Shown piece by piece: positions 18,123 to 27,079 of a DNA stretch of 64,000 nucleotides. Both the position numbers and the translations under genes were made by a program. Positions within the stretch are counted from its first letter, which is position 1. The number at the start of each line of letters is the position of its first letter. The DNA is from Bacillota bacterium (GTDB lineage Bacteria; Bacillota; Clostridia; Acetivibrionales; DSM-1351), in the NCBI GenBank assembly GCA_023444055.1, contig JAEZRV010000035.1:1-64000 (forward strand), read 5' to 3'. The notes under the pieces are model-generated. The model searched no databases, was not told the origin of the DNA, and saw only the letters and a program-made list of their open reading frames with translations.

Positions 18123-19286
18123 CTATTTCAGACTTATCGCCTTCCTAATAAACGCACTGTTCCTTATTTTTATATATACTTTTACATTTGCTTTCAAATT
18201 CTTAAAGATACCATTTTTCCAATCACCTTCAATATTCTTCCATACTTTAGGCATATCTCCTTTTATCTTTGAACCAAAGCCAAAAATATCTGCATTATAT
18301 TCTAGCTGAGCTTTTTGTATTAGGTTTTCAACAGATTTTTTAACATTTTTCTCTGCACTTTTCTTTAACTTTTCGAAATTTTTGCCACTAATATAATCTG
18401 TTGAGGTTTGTAATTCTGCAATAGAGGCATCTACGTTTATATCAATATCCATAGTCAAATCATTATTAACGTAGCAGGGCTTGACCTTTGTTTTTGATTT
18501 GAATATTTCCAGTGATATCTTGTCAGTTTTATCGTTATTATCAATACCAAAGTTAATTAATCCTCCTTTGATTTCATTTCTAGCGAAAAGAAGAGCTTGA
18601 GATTCATCTATATTTATATATCCAATTAGCTTATCCTCTTTAAAAATTGCAGTGGATGTAATTACTGTTGTTTTTTTACCAAGTATTTCTTTTAGTTCAA
18701 TGGCAGGCAAAACAGCATTTTCATTCTTTATACAATTTATAAGCTTGTATACTAAAACTTTAGGAAACTTTCCTGCGATTTTTTGCTCATCAAGCATATT
18801 ATTAATATTATCTGAACTTGCTTGTGATAATAGCATTTCTTGCATCAATAGTTCTTTTGCTGTCTTTTCTTTTGATATCAGTATATTCATTTCAGTACGT
18901 ACTTCAGAATCTCTAAATATGAAATCAAGTACAGTGATAAGCCCTTCCTTAGCGATTTCTTCACTTATTACTGCAATACTTGCATGAGCCCAGTATAATT
19001 TTTTACCTACAATATTTAATGCATTTCTTACTGCATCAAATACGGTTTTACCCTCGGACTCAATAAACCTTGTACCCTGCTTTGCTTCCTTACCCATCTC
19101 AAAATCCAATACCTCTACAGTAAGCAGATATTTGTCTCCTGCCTTGTTTCTATCTATAGCAAGTCCTGAAATGATTAAGGATTTTTCTATATCCTTATAA
19201 TTCCAGCAGCCACAAAAATATATTGAATTAGTTATAATTAAAACTGTCAATAATATAAATTTTACTGAACCTATTGCTTTTTTCAT
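18123..19286 (-). CDS. gerKC: Spore germination lipoprotein, GerC type
   Basis: This is the C subunit of the germinant receptor, a lipoprotein on the outer face of the spore inner membrane. The signal ends in SIYFCGCWNYKDIEK, with the lipobox cysteine followed by the WxxKDIE motif seen across Ger(x)C proteins. At 387 aa it has the usual length. Its start overlaps the gerA stop by four bases (translational coupling). Confidence 0.92.
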   Translation of the reverse strand: MKKAIGSVKFILLTVLIITNSIYFCGCWNYKDIEKSLIISGLAIDRNKAGDKYLLTVEVLDFEMGKEAKQGTRFIESEGKTVFDAVRNALNIVGKKLYWAHASIAVISEEIAKEGLITVLDFIFRDSEVRTEMNILISKEKTAKELLMQEMLLSQASSDNINNMLDEQKIAGKFPKVLVYKLINCIKNENAVLPAIELKEILGKKTTVITSTAIFKEDKLIGYINIDESQALLFARNEIKGGLINFGIDNNDKTDKISLEIFKSKTKVKPCYVNNDLTMDIDINVDASIAELQTSTDYISGKNFEKLKKSAEKNVKKSVENLIQKAQLEYNADIFGFGSKIKGDMPKVWKNIEGDWKNGIFKNLKANVKVYIKIRNSAFIRKAISLK

Positions 19287-20827
19287 TTCTTTTTGCCTCC
19301 AGAATTGTTCCTGACCAAATTGTTCGAAACAATTAATTTAGAACGGAATCTCAGAAAATTCCAAGGTACTCTGACTATAGTGTCTTTCATATCATCAAGC
19401 TTGAAATTAGTTACGTTCAACATATAGGGAACACTATAAGAACGCATCTGAAACAAATGTATTAAAAGTCCTGTTATTCCAAAAAGATATCCAAAAAATC
19501 CAATAAATGCTGAAAGAAGTAGTAATACAAGTCTTATTGTTATAATAGGTCCTTTAAGCTTTGGTGTTGTCAGTCCTGTAACAGCGGTTAAGGCTACAAT
19601 TATTACTACAGGGGCACTTACAATTCTTGCATCAACAGCCGCTGAACCTAAAACTAAACCGCCTACTACGCTTATTGCTGTACCGGAAAAGGATGGCATA
19701 CGTGTGCCCGTTTCTCTAAGCAATTCAAAGGTAAGTAAAAGGAATAGCATTTCTATAACGGTTGGAAAAGGTACACCTTGCCGTGCAGCTGCAATACTTT
19801 TAATGAAGGCTGTCGGTATTATTTCCTGATGGAAGGTAGTTAATGCCACATATAAAGCAGGAATACTTATTGTTATAATAAAGCTTATAATTCTTAACAA
19901 TCTATTTGCTGAAGAATAATAAAAATTCAAATAATAATCTTCGCTTGATTGAAAATATTCTATAAATACAAAGGGTAACGTAAGGATGAAAGGGGTTCCA
20001 TCCATAAATATGGCAATGCGTCCTTCTAGTAATTTTCCGGCAACAACATCAGGTCTCTCCGTTCCTCCAATTGTTTTAAATGGAGAAAAGGGAAAATCTC
20101 TGATAAACTCCACAATAGTTCCTGAACCAGTGATTCCGTCAATGTCTATTTTATCAAGCCGTTTGTTAAGCTCATCAAGAATTTGTTTGTCTGCGATACC
20201 TTCAATATAGCAAATGCAAATTTTTGTCTTGGATTCCTTTCCAAGTACTCGCATTTTAAATTTTAGATTATTTGTTGCAAGCTTTCTTCTTAACATGGAG
20301 AGGTTCATAAGCAAGGACTCTGTAAAGCCTTCTCTTGAACCACGCATTACTCTTTCTGCTTCAGGCTCTGAAATAGCTCTGGTTTGCCAGCCCTTAGAGT
20401 CAATACTTAATGCTTCTTCTGCTCCCTCTGATAAGAGAAGAGTATTTCCTCTTACTAAGGTGTCAATTATGTCATTAACCTTTGTCACCTTTTTAACACT
20501 GTTTGACGATAAGATACTATTCATGATAGTATCTATAAGGTTTGTTTTACTTTCAATTGTTTTACTTATTAATATTGGCTTTAATATATTATCATTAAGC
20601 ATTGAACTACTAATCATTCCATCAGTGAATAGAATGCAGAACTTAATATCCTTATTTTGCTCGTTTTCAAAGCGTCTGACAATAAGTGTATCATCATCTT
20701 TAAACAACTCTTTAATAGTAGCAATATTGTCTTCTAGGGATTTACTAAGACTAAATACCTTATTGTCAATATTTTGTTTTTTAGATTTATTAGTTGTAGA
20801 AAATTTATTTTTTAGTCTTTTAAACAT
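19283..20827 (-). CDS. gerKA: Spore germination protein, GerA type
   Basis: This is the A subunit of the germinant receptor: a large hydrophilic N-terminal domain (to about residue 290) followed by about five to six transmembrane helices. Recognisable segments include FPFSPFKTIGGTERPDVVAG, LLEGRIAIFMDGTPFILTLP and FELLRETGTRMPSF. The length (514 aa) is typical. It is the first gene of the operon, with GGAG nine bases before its ATG. Forespore-specific (sigma G) expression is expected, but no convincing promoter was identified. Confidence 0.95.
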   Translation of the reverse strand: MFKRLKNKFSTTNKSKKQNIDNKVFSLSKSLEDNIATIKELFKDDDTLIVRRFENEQNKDIKFCILFTDGMISSSMLNDNILKPILISKTIESKTNLIDTIMNSILSSNSVKKVTKVNDIIDTLVRGNTLLLSEGAEEALSIDSKGWQTRAISEPEAERVMRGSREGFTESLLMNLSMLRRKLATNNLKFKMRVLGKESKTKICICYIEGIADKQILDELNKRLDKIDIDGITGSGTIVEFIRDFPFSPFKTIGGTERPDVVAGKLLEGRIAIFMDGTPFILTLPFVFIEYFQSSEDYYLNFYYSSANRLLRIISFIITISIPALYVALTTFHQEIIPTAFIKSIAAARQGVPFPTVIEMLFLLLTFELLRETGTRMPSFSGTAISVVGGLVLGSAAVDARIVSAPVVIIVALTAVTGLTTPKLKGPIITIRLVLLLLSAFIGFFGYLFGITGLLIHLFQMRSYSVPYMLNVTNFKLDDMKDTIVRVPWNFLRFRSKLIVSNNLVRNNSGGKKK

Positions 20828-21078
20828 ATATTTATCTCCATTAGGTAAAAGTTGAAAATTATTATTCTGCCACTGGATATGGATTATTAACCAAGTCTAT
20901 GTGTTCAAACTTATCTATGTTTTGTTGCCAAGATGATTCTATAATCTTTACTCATTTAGAAAGTAGTATTTACAAAAATATAAAATAAATACTTAAGTCT
21001 TTTTGAACCTAATCTTTTTGAACCTAATAAGAATAAAATATGTAGCCAATAATTAAAAATATCAAAATAATGATAAAA

Positions 21079-21106
21079 TTGACGAATAATATACTATTTT
21101 TATAAT
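21079..21106 (+). promoter_or_regulatory. Strong sigma-A-type promoter
   Basis: TTGACG (21079-21084) and TATAAT (21101-21106) are 16 bases apart. CGAATAAT (21083-21090) is repeated inverted as ATTATTCG (21113-21120), which straddles the -10 and the expected start and could be an operator. No ORF follows before the terminator at 21214-21265. Confidence 0.65.
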
Positions 21107-21112
21107 AATGCA

Positions 21113-21266
21113 TTATTCGCAACAAATGCATAATAAATTACTAATATTAATGACATTTTTAAATAGCCCGCCTTACTTAGAAAATAACAATATAGAACTT
21201 TCTAAAAATGATTAAAAAGCCGATAATACCACACCTATAGAAGTGGGGGGTATTATCGGCTTTTTA
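21113..21266 (+). ncRNA. Candidate small RNA (about 150 nt)
   Basis: A promoter (TTGACG/TATAAT) lies directly upstream and a strong terminator ends the unit at 21265. No credible ORF is present. Its middle (TTAATGACATTTTTAAATAGC near 21149) resembles the right arm of the chemoreceptor gene's terminator at 23373-23397, and TGCATAATAAATTACTAATAT resembles sequence at about 21415. An alternative reading is the fused remnant of a deleted chemoreceptor paralog (promoter plus terminator). No known RNA family is recognised. Confidence 0.4.
21214..21265 (+). terminator. Strong Rho-independent terminator
   Basis: AAAAAGCCGATAATACC (21214-21230) pairs with GGTATTATCGGC (21249-21260), followed by TTTTT. 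It ends the candidate small RNA and insulates the following chemoreceptor gene. Confidence 0.85.
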
Positions 21267-21497
21267 CAATTTGTAAAAATTTAACATTAATACTGTATTG
21301 TTTTAACAAAAAAGTGGTGGTAGGTTATTAACTTAACTCCTCAAGCAGCCAAAAATATTGAAAAGTTTGGGGTTTTATATACTTTTTTGAATAAAATTGA
21401 ATTATTTATACAAATGTATAATAAATTGCTAATATATAGTCAGATTTTTTCCGATAAACAATTATGTTCTAGTTAAATTATCGAAAGGTGGGCTCAG

Positions 21498-23243
21498 ATG
21501 TTTAATATTAACAATTTGAAAATTAGTACAAGAATAGTTTTTGCTTTGCTTTGCCCTATAATTGCACTGATAGGTATTACAATTTTATCTCTATTAAGTG
21601 TAGATTTGGTTTCTTATAATTTAAAAGATAAACTCTATTTGCAATCAAGTAAAAGTCTAGTATACATTATAAACGCTGACAGGGATTTTCATCAAGCACA
21701 GGTCGCTAAAAAGGATGTACATATTCTACAAAAAACTTATGCTAATTTAGATGATTTTACAAAATCCTACATAGAAAATTCTAATCAAACTCTTACCAAT
21801 ATCAATGAAGCGAAGAAAATACTTATTAAAGATAAAAGTGTTCTTGATAAATACAAGCATGAAGCTTCAAAATTAACTATTTATGAACTGTTCGATAAAT
21901 TTGAAAAAGATTATGCAGATTGGTATAGTCTTTATGATCCTAACAAAGATAAACTACCCAGCCCAGATGCATATAATGAAAAATTTGAAACAGCCAGAGA
22001 AAACATAAACCAGATGGAAGAAATTTTAGAAGTTTATAATAAGGATTTAGTCGCTAAAAACGAACGAACGATTTTTTTTACCCAGACTAACATAGTAGTG
22101 ATTTTGGGTATAACTCTTATACTGTCTATATTATTTGGGATTGCAATGATTTTTAATATAAAAAGAAGGACAAAAAGAGTAATACAACTTATAGATAAAA
22201 CTGCAAATTTAGACTTAAAATATGATAGCAGTTATGAGAAATACTTAAATGAGAAGGACGAATTTGGTGCAATAGTAAAAGCAGAAGCAGCTGCCCGAAA
22301 ACAATTTAGGGATATGATTTCTAATGTTATGGATGAGTCTAAAAAGGTTAAGGATGCAGTAGATGCAGCTACTACAAATATTGTAGAGTTAGGGAGCCAA
22401 GTAGATGAAATTTCTGCTACCACGCAGGAACTTTCTGCTGGAATGGAAGAAACTGCTGCTTCAACCGAACAAATGAATGCAACATCTATAGAAATTGAAA
22501 AAGCTGTTGGGGATATTGCCCGCAAGGCTGGAGAGGGTTCTGTTACTGCCGAAGCGATAAGTAAAAAGGCAAACAGTTTGAAATCCACCTTCACAGCTTC
22601 TAGGGAAAATTCTAATGGAGTATTTAGTAGTGTAAAGGATAACTTAAACTCAGCAATAAGCGATTCAAAATCTGTTGATAAAATTAATATTCTAGCAGAT
22701 GCAATATTACAAATCACAGAGCAGACTAATCTTTTGGCATTAAACGCTGCAATTGAAGCTGCAAGAGCTGGAGAAGCTGGAAAAGGCTTTGCTGTTGTTG
22801 CTGATGAGATACGAAAGCTTGCTGAAGATTCTAATAACACGGCAACAGAAATTCAAAGCGTTACTAGAATTGTTATTGATGCAGTTGAAAACTTGTCTAG
22901 TTGTTCAAATAAACTACTTGAGTTTATGTCTAATGATGTTGATAAAGATTATACACTAATGTTAAGCGCATCAAATGAATACAATAATGATGCTTCTAAT
23001 GTAAATGAGATAGTTACAGACTTTAGTGCTACTTCTGAAGAATTACTAGCATCAATAGAAAATATGCTAAAATCTATAAGTGAAGTTACTATCTCAACAA
23101 ATGAAGCAGCTAATGGTACTAGCCACATCGCCACAAAAGCATCCGAGATAGTTGACAAGACTAGTAATGTTTCTAGAGAAATCAATGTTACTAAGGAAAG
23201 TGCTGATACTTTAAATGATGTGGTATCAAAATTTATTATTTAA
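21498..23243 (+). CDS. Methyl-accepting chemotaxis protein
   Basis: This is a transmembrane chemoreceptor. The first transmembrane helix lies at about residues 12-35, the periplasm-facing sensor at about 36-195 (probably four-helix), the second helix at about 198-218, then a HAMP region and a cytoplasmic signalling coiled coil. The signalling tip is recognisable as ITEQTNLLALNAAIEAARAG, continuing EAGKGFAVVADEIRKLAE. The ligand is unknown. AAAGGTGGGCTCAG precedes ATG 21498. Confidence 0.93.
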   Translation: MFNINNLKISTRIVFALLCPIIALIGITILSLLSVDLVSYNLKDKLYLQSSKSLVYIINADRDFHQAQVAKKDVHILQKTYANLDDFTKSYIENSNQTLTNINEAKKILIKDKSVLDKYKHEASKLTIYELFDKFEKDYADWYSLYDPNKDKLPSPDAYNEKFETARENINQMEEILEVYNKDLVAKNERTIFFTQTNIVVILGITLILSILFGIAMIFNIKRRTKRVIQLIDKTANLDLKYDSSYEKYLNEKDEFGAIVKAEAAARKQFRDMISNVMDESKKVKDAVDAATTNIVELGSQVDEISATTQELSAGMEETAASTEQMNATSIEIEKAVGDIARKAGEGSVTAEAISKKANSLKSTFTASRENSNGVFSSVKDNLNSAISDSKSVDKINILADAILQITEQTNLLALNAAIEAARAGEAGKGFAVVADEIRKLAEDSNNTATEIQSVTRIVIDAVENLSSCSNKLLEFMSNDVDKDYTLMLSASNEYNNDASNVNEIVTDFSATSEELLASIENMLKSISEVTISTNEAANGTSHIATKASEIVDKTSNVSREINVTKESADTLNDVVSKFII

Positions 23244-23350
23244 AATAAGATGATTTGTATTTAGTTACTGTTTATAATCAATAGTTAGCGGAAACAAAGG
23301 TGAATATTTCCGAATTGTCCTGTATTTATGTTATTGTTTACAATCAATAG

Positions 23351-23400
23351 AGGCTGGCTATTTAGCAATGTTAATGACATTGTTAAATAGCCAGCCTTTT
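23351..23400 (+). terminator. Terminator of the chemoreceptor gene
   Basis: AGGCTGGCTATTTA (23351-23364) pairs with TAAATAGCCAGCCT (23384-23397), followed by TTT. An inner stem, CAATG/CATTG, extends it. Part of this sequence is echoed at about 21149-21170. The rest of the 397-base gap before the ABC gene holds two copies of a roughly 20-base direct repeat (TTACTGTTTATAATCAATAG near 23264 and TTATTGTTTACAATCAATAG near 23331). Confidence 0.9.
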
Positions 23401-23612
23401 CTACCAGACATCTTTCTATTCTGAAGAGTTGTTTAATACAATTTTTGGAGCCTAGCTTTCTTCAAAAAGAATATAATTCTAAATTACATTATTGTAAGTT
23501 TTAAATTTATGCAATTGTAATTTTTACTTCGTATAATCAAATTAGAATAATAAAAAACATGACACGGTTTTGTTAGGGCAGGAAACCTTACACTGATAGA
23601 ATCATTATTTTT

Positions 23613-23640
23613 GTGCCAAAAGTTGGCGTAGGAGGCTAAT
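23613..23640 (+). promoter_or_regulatory. Hairpin-SD leader motif upstream of the ABC operon
   Basis: GCCAAAAGTTGGC (23615-23627) forms a perfect stem-loop immediately before GTAGGAGGCTAATATG. This is the same hairpin plus SD arrangement as in front of corA (15421-15449) and the response regulator (29484-29512). Here no anti-SD partner was found upstream, so only the gene-proximal half of the unit is present. Confidence 0.5.
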
Positions 23641-24321
23641 ATGGAAGTATTAAGAATTGAAAATTTATCTAAAAAGTACGGTAAAGGACAAAATGAGGTT
23701 ATTGCAGTTGACGATATAAGCTTTTCAGTAAATAAAGGAGAATTTGTTGCCATCGTTGGGCCGAGTGGTTCGGGTAAAAGTACACTGCTGCACTTGATGG
23801 GTGGCGTAGATAAGCCATCAGCAGGAAAAGTATATATTGATGATATGGATATATACTCACTTAAAGAAAATGATCTTTCAATACTCAGAAGGAGAAAAGT
23901 AGGCTTCGTATTTCAAGCATATAATCTAATTCCAGTTTTATCAGCAGAAGAGAATATACTTATGCCGCTTCTTTTAGACAATAGGAAAGAGGACAAGCGG
24001 TACATTGATGAGCTGTTAACAATACTTGATTTGAAGGAAAGAAGAAGGCATCTTCCGTCAGAATTATCAGGAGGTCAGCAGCAACGTGTATCAATTGGGC
24101 GTGCATTAGCAAATAAGCCATCTATTATACTGGCGGATGAACCTACAGGAAACTTGGATACAAAGAATTCAAGAGAGGTTTTAGAACTGCTTAAATATTC
24201 AGCAAAAAAATATAATCAGACTTTGGTTTTAATATCTCACGATATGAATATTGCCGGTATGGCTGATAGAGTTATCAGTATAGTTGATGGCAGAATATCT
24301 TCGGATGAGGTGGTGAGATAA
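23641..24321 (+). CDS. ABC transporter ATP-binding protein (MacB/LolD/BceA type)
   Basis: This is the ATPase subunit of an exporter with an FtsX-type permease. Walker A is GPSGSGKST, the Q-loop lies in VFQAYNLIPVLSAEEN, the signature is LSGGQQQRV, Walker B is SIILADEPTGNLD and the H-loop is LISHD. At 226 aa it has the usual length. The stop is directly followed by the permease ATG. Such pairs handle antimicrobial peptides, lipoproteins or cell-wall intermediates; the substrate is unknown. A two-component system with the same leader motif lies 5 kb downstream and may control it. Confidence 0.95.
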   Translation: MEVLRIENLSKKYGKGQNEVIAVDDISFSVNKGEFVAIVGPSGSGKSTLLHLMGGVDKPSAGKVYIDDMDIYSLKENDLSILRRRKVGFVFQAYNLIPVLSAEENILMPLLLDNRKEDKRYIDELLTILDLKERRRHLPSELSGGQQQRVSIGRALANKPSIILADEPTGNLDTKNSREVLELLKYSAKKYNQTLVLISHDMNIAGMADRVISIVDGRISSDEVVR

Positions 24322-26838
24322 ATGAAAAATTACTCAACACTTACCACTAAATATTTAGAGAAGCATCGTGGAAGGACATTGCTCACTTTGATTGGAGTAA
24401 TTATAGCTATAGCTATGTTTACATGCATTGGAAGCATTTATTACAGTGGAATTAACAGTGAAATAGAACGAGCTAAAGATGAAAATGGAGATTTTGAAGT
24501 GGTATTTTTTAATGCCAACAAAAATAAGGTAAATATACTCTCAAGTAATGCAGAAATCAAAAGTGGTGCTGCTGTTAAAAATGAGGGTATGCTTCAAATC
24601 AATAATAATTTACTCACTGATTCTCTTAAAAAAATAGCAATTAGAGCATATGATAATGCTGCATTTAAGGACGTATTTAGAGTTAAAATAGTTGAAGGCA
24701 GACTTCCTCAAAATAATTCTGAAATTATAGTTGATCAGAAGTTTTATGCAATATTAAAGGATAAGAAAATTGACGATGTTCTTTCTGGTATTCTTAAACC
24801 AAAAGAAGGCTCTGACAGACAATGTAAGTACACAATTGTAGGATCCTTTGAAAGTGCTGAGATTAAAAGTTTAGCAATAAGCTATTTGGACATAAGTACA
24901 GCTGAAGATTCAAATGATTATTACTACTTTTCAAATCTTAAACAAAGTAAAGGAAAAGTTGCCTTAGCCCAGAAAATAGCTAAAGCAAATAATGTTAAGC
25001 TTGATGCTAACCAAAAACTCTTGTACTTAATGGGAGATGGACCCGACGTAGAGAAAAATGAAGATTTAACAGGTATATTTATCTTGATCGCAGTTTTTGT
25101 AGTTCTTTGTACAGCAGTGGTTATTTACAATGCATTTAATATTTCTGTAATGGAACGCATAAAGCATTTTGGGATACTTAGAAGTATTGGTGCTACTAAA
25201 TCTCAGGTTAGAAAGCTGGTATTTAAAGAAGCTGCTATTATGAGCTTAATAGCTGTACCAATTGGTATTTTAATAGGATTTGCTGGCATAATGATTACAT
25301 TTAATGTACTGATGGAAGATTTTCTAGGAGCATTTGAAATAGGGTTTTATCCTCAGGTAATAGTAGTCGCAGGGATTTTAGGTGTTGCCACTGTGTTTAT
25401 TTCAGCCTTTTTCCCGGCTAGAACTGCATCAAAAGTATCTCCTATAGATGCTATCAGAGGTACAATGGTGGTGAAGGGCGACAAAGTAAAGAGAAGAAGT
25501 GGATTTTTGGTAAAATTATTTTTTAAATTTGAAGGACAGGTAGCTTATAAAAATATTAAGAGAAGTCGGAAAAGATTTTATGTAACCTGCATTTCGCTAA
25601 TGATATCACTTATAATGTTTGTGTTCTTCTCAAACTTTATTGATATACTTATTCAAAGCAATAAAATAGCAACACAAAGTGTCAAAATAGAAGGGGCTTT
25701 CATGCAAAAGGAGGACGGAGATTCTTACTTAAGTGAGAAGTTTGCTAAAGAAATTATTAGCTTTGAAGGAATAAAGGAAGTCTATAATACAAATATTTGC
25801 ACTATTCCATATTCAATAGAGAAAAGCAAAGTTAATGATAAATTTGTTACTTCTATTAAGAAACTAAAATCAACTAAAGAATATAAGGACAAATATATTG
25901 TCAACAATACTCAGCTTGTTGGCTATGATCAGAACACATTGGAGTTACTGGCTTCAGAGAATAAGCTGAATATTGATTATCAGAGCTTTAGCAAAAATAA
26001 TGAGGTTATTATATTCCAAAAAGCAGGTGGTTTTGACGAAAATAATAAAAGATTCTATGATAACTTTACAAAATACAAGGTTGGAGATGAGATTAGGCTT
26101 CCTGTAATAAATGCTGATTATCTTAAAAAACCGGATGTTGGGAAAATGAAGGAATTTATAGACAGCGAAAAAACTGTTACTTTCAAAGTAGCTGGAATTG
26201 TTGATTATGAGATTATAAATAATACTTTAACATACGATGGCTATGGAATTATAATGTCATCTATGAACTATAAGAATTTTACTGGTGTTGATGGCTTGGG
26301 CGTTATTGGCATTAACTTTGATTCATCTGATTACAGCAGTAAATACTTTGAAAAATTCAATATTTTAGCCGATGAAAACAAAGCTACGTATTATGACATT
26401 TATTCATTAAAAAAGCAAAGTGATAATTTACAGCTGCAGATAATGGTTTTGGTGTATGGCTTTATTGCACTGATAATTCTCATATCAACTGTCAATATAA
26501 TTAATACAGTAACTATTAATCTTTTAGTTAAAAAGAGAGAATACGCAACATTTAAAGCTATTGGAATGACAAAGGGGCAGTTCAAAAAGCTGGTACTGCT
26601 AGAAGGTGCATTATTTGGTATAATCGCATGCATAATAGGCTTACCGATTTCATTTTTGCTAACGCATTTTGGTGTAGTAGCTAATAACCCAATGGGCTAT
26701 ATAGGATACAGAGCAGCTATTTGGCCTTATTTAACAGGCGGTATAGGAATGATTGTAATAACCTTGCTGGCAGCACTTTTCCCACTTAGGAAGCTCAATG
26801 ATATGAATATTGTGGAGGCACTAAGGTTGGAGGAGTAG
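24322..26838 (+). CDS. ABC transporter permease (FtsX-like, two FtsX units)
   Basis: An 838-aa permease with an N-terminal helix (about residues 18-40), an extracellular domain, three helices near 250-375 (FtsX unit with VYNAFNISVMERIKHFGILR and SIGATKSQVRKLV), a further helix near 420, a second extracellular domain (about 445-700) and a final FtsX unit (TVNIINTVTINLLVKKREYA, then IGMTKGQFKKLV). This is the long two-FtsX-domain form common in Firmicutes. It is translated directly after the ATPase gene. The extracellular loops presumably contact the substrate. Confidence 0.92.
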   Translation: MKNYSTLTTKYLEKHRGRTLLTLIGVIIAIAMFTCIGSIYYSGINSEIERAKDENGDFEVVFFNANKNKVNILSSNAEIKSGAAVKNEGMLQINNNLLTDSLKKIAIRAYDNAAFKDVFRVKIVEGRLPQNNSEIIVDQKFYAILKDKKIDDVLSGILKPKEGSDRQCKYTIVGSFESAEIKSLAISYLDISTAEDSNDYYYFSNLKQSKGKVALAQKIAKANNVKLDANQKLLYLMGDGPDVEKNEDLTGIFILIAVFVVLCTAVVIYNAFNISVMERIKHFGILRSIGATKSQVRKLVFKEAAIMSLIAVPIGILIGFAGIMITFNVLMEDFLGAFEIGFYPQVIVVAGILGVATVFISAFFPARTASKVSPIDAIRGTMVVKGDKVKRRSGFLVKLFFKFEGQVAYKNIKRSRKRFYVTCISLMISLIMFVFFSNFIDILIQSNKIATQSVKIEGAFMQKEDGDSYLSEKFAKEIISFEGIKEVYNTNICTIPYSIEKSKVNDKFVTSIKKLKSTKEYKDKYIVNNTQLVGYDQNTLELLASENKLNIDYQSFSKNNEVIIFQKAGGFDENNKRFYDNFTKYKVGDEIRLPVINADYLKKPDVGKMKEFIDSEKTVTFKVAGIVDYEIINNTLTYDGYGIIMSSMNYKNFTGVDGLGVIGINFDSSDYSSKYFEKFNILADENKATYYDIYSLKKQSDNLQLQIMVLVYGFIALIILISTVNIINTVTINLLVKKREYATFKAIGMTKGQFKKLVLLEGALFGIIACIIGLPISFLLTHFGVVANNPMGYIGYRAAIWPYLTGGIGMIVITLLAALFPLRKLNDMNIVEALRLEE

Positions 26839-27002
26839 TGGAAGAAATAAGCAGAGTTGTGGCTGTTATTTCAACTGATACTCTAAATAACCTACTAGTA
26901 TAATAAATACGTAACATGGTTACGTTGGTTTTATATAATCAGAAGCTTTCCCACTTGAAAAATTTTTGAATAAAGAAACTCCATGCGTTCGGATGAACTA
27001 CT

Positions 27003-27054
27003 TAAACAATGGACAATTGATATGCCTAATTGGAATAACATTGTCCATTGTTTA
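27003..27054. terminator. Bidirectional terminator
   Basis: TAAACAATGGACAAT (27003-27017) pairs with ATTGTCCATTGTTTA (27040-27054). It separates the plus-strand permease from the minus-strand kelch gene. Confidence 0.75.
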
Positions 27055-27079
27055 AAATATATTATCTAGCATGGGGTTT

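Noticed and set aside
21270..21497. c-di-GMP riboswitch before the chemoreceptor gene
   Set aside because: No GEMM-type core (such as GCAAA and GGTTACC segments in the right order) was found.
22232..22840. 202-aa antisense ORF inside the chemoreceptor gene
   Set aside because: Shadow of the codon pattern of the coiled-coil gene; no start signal or family match.
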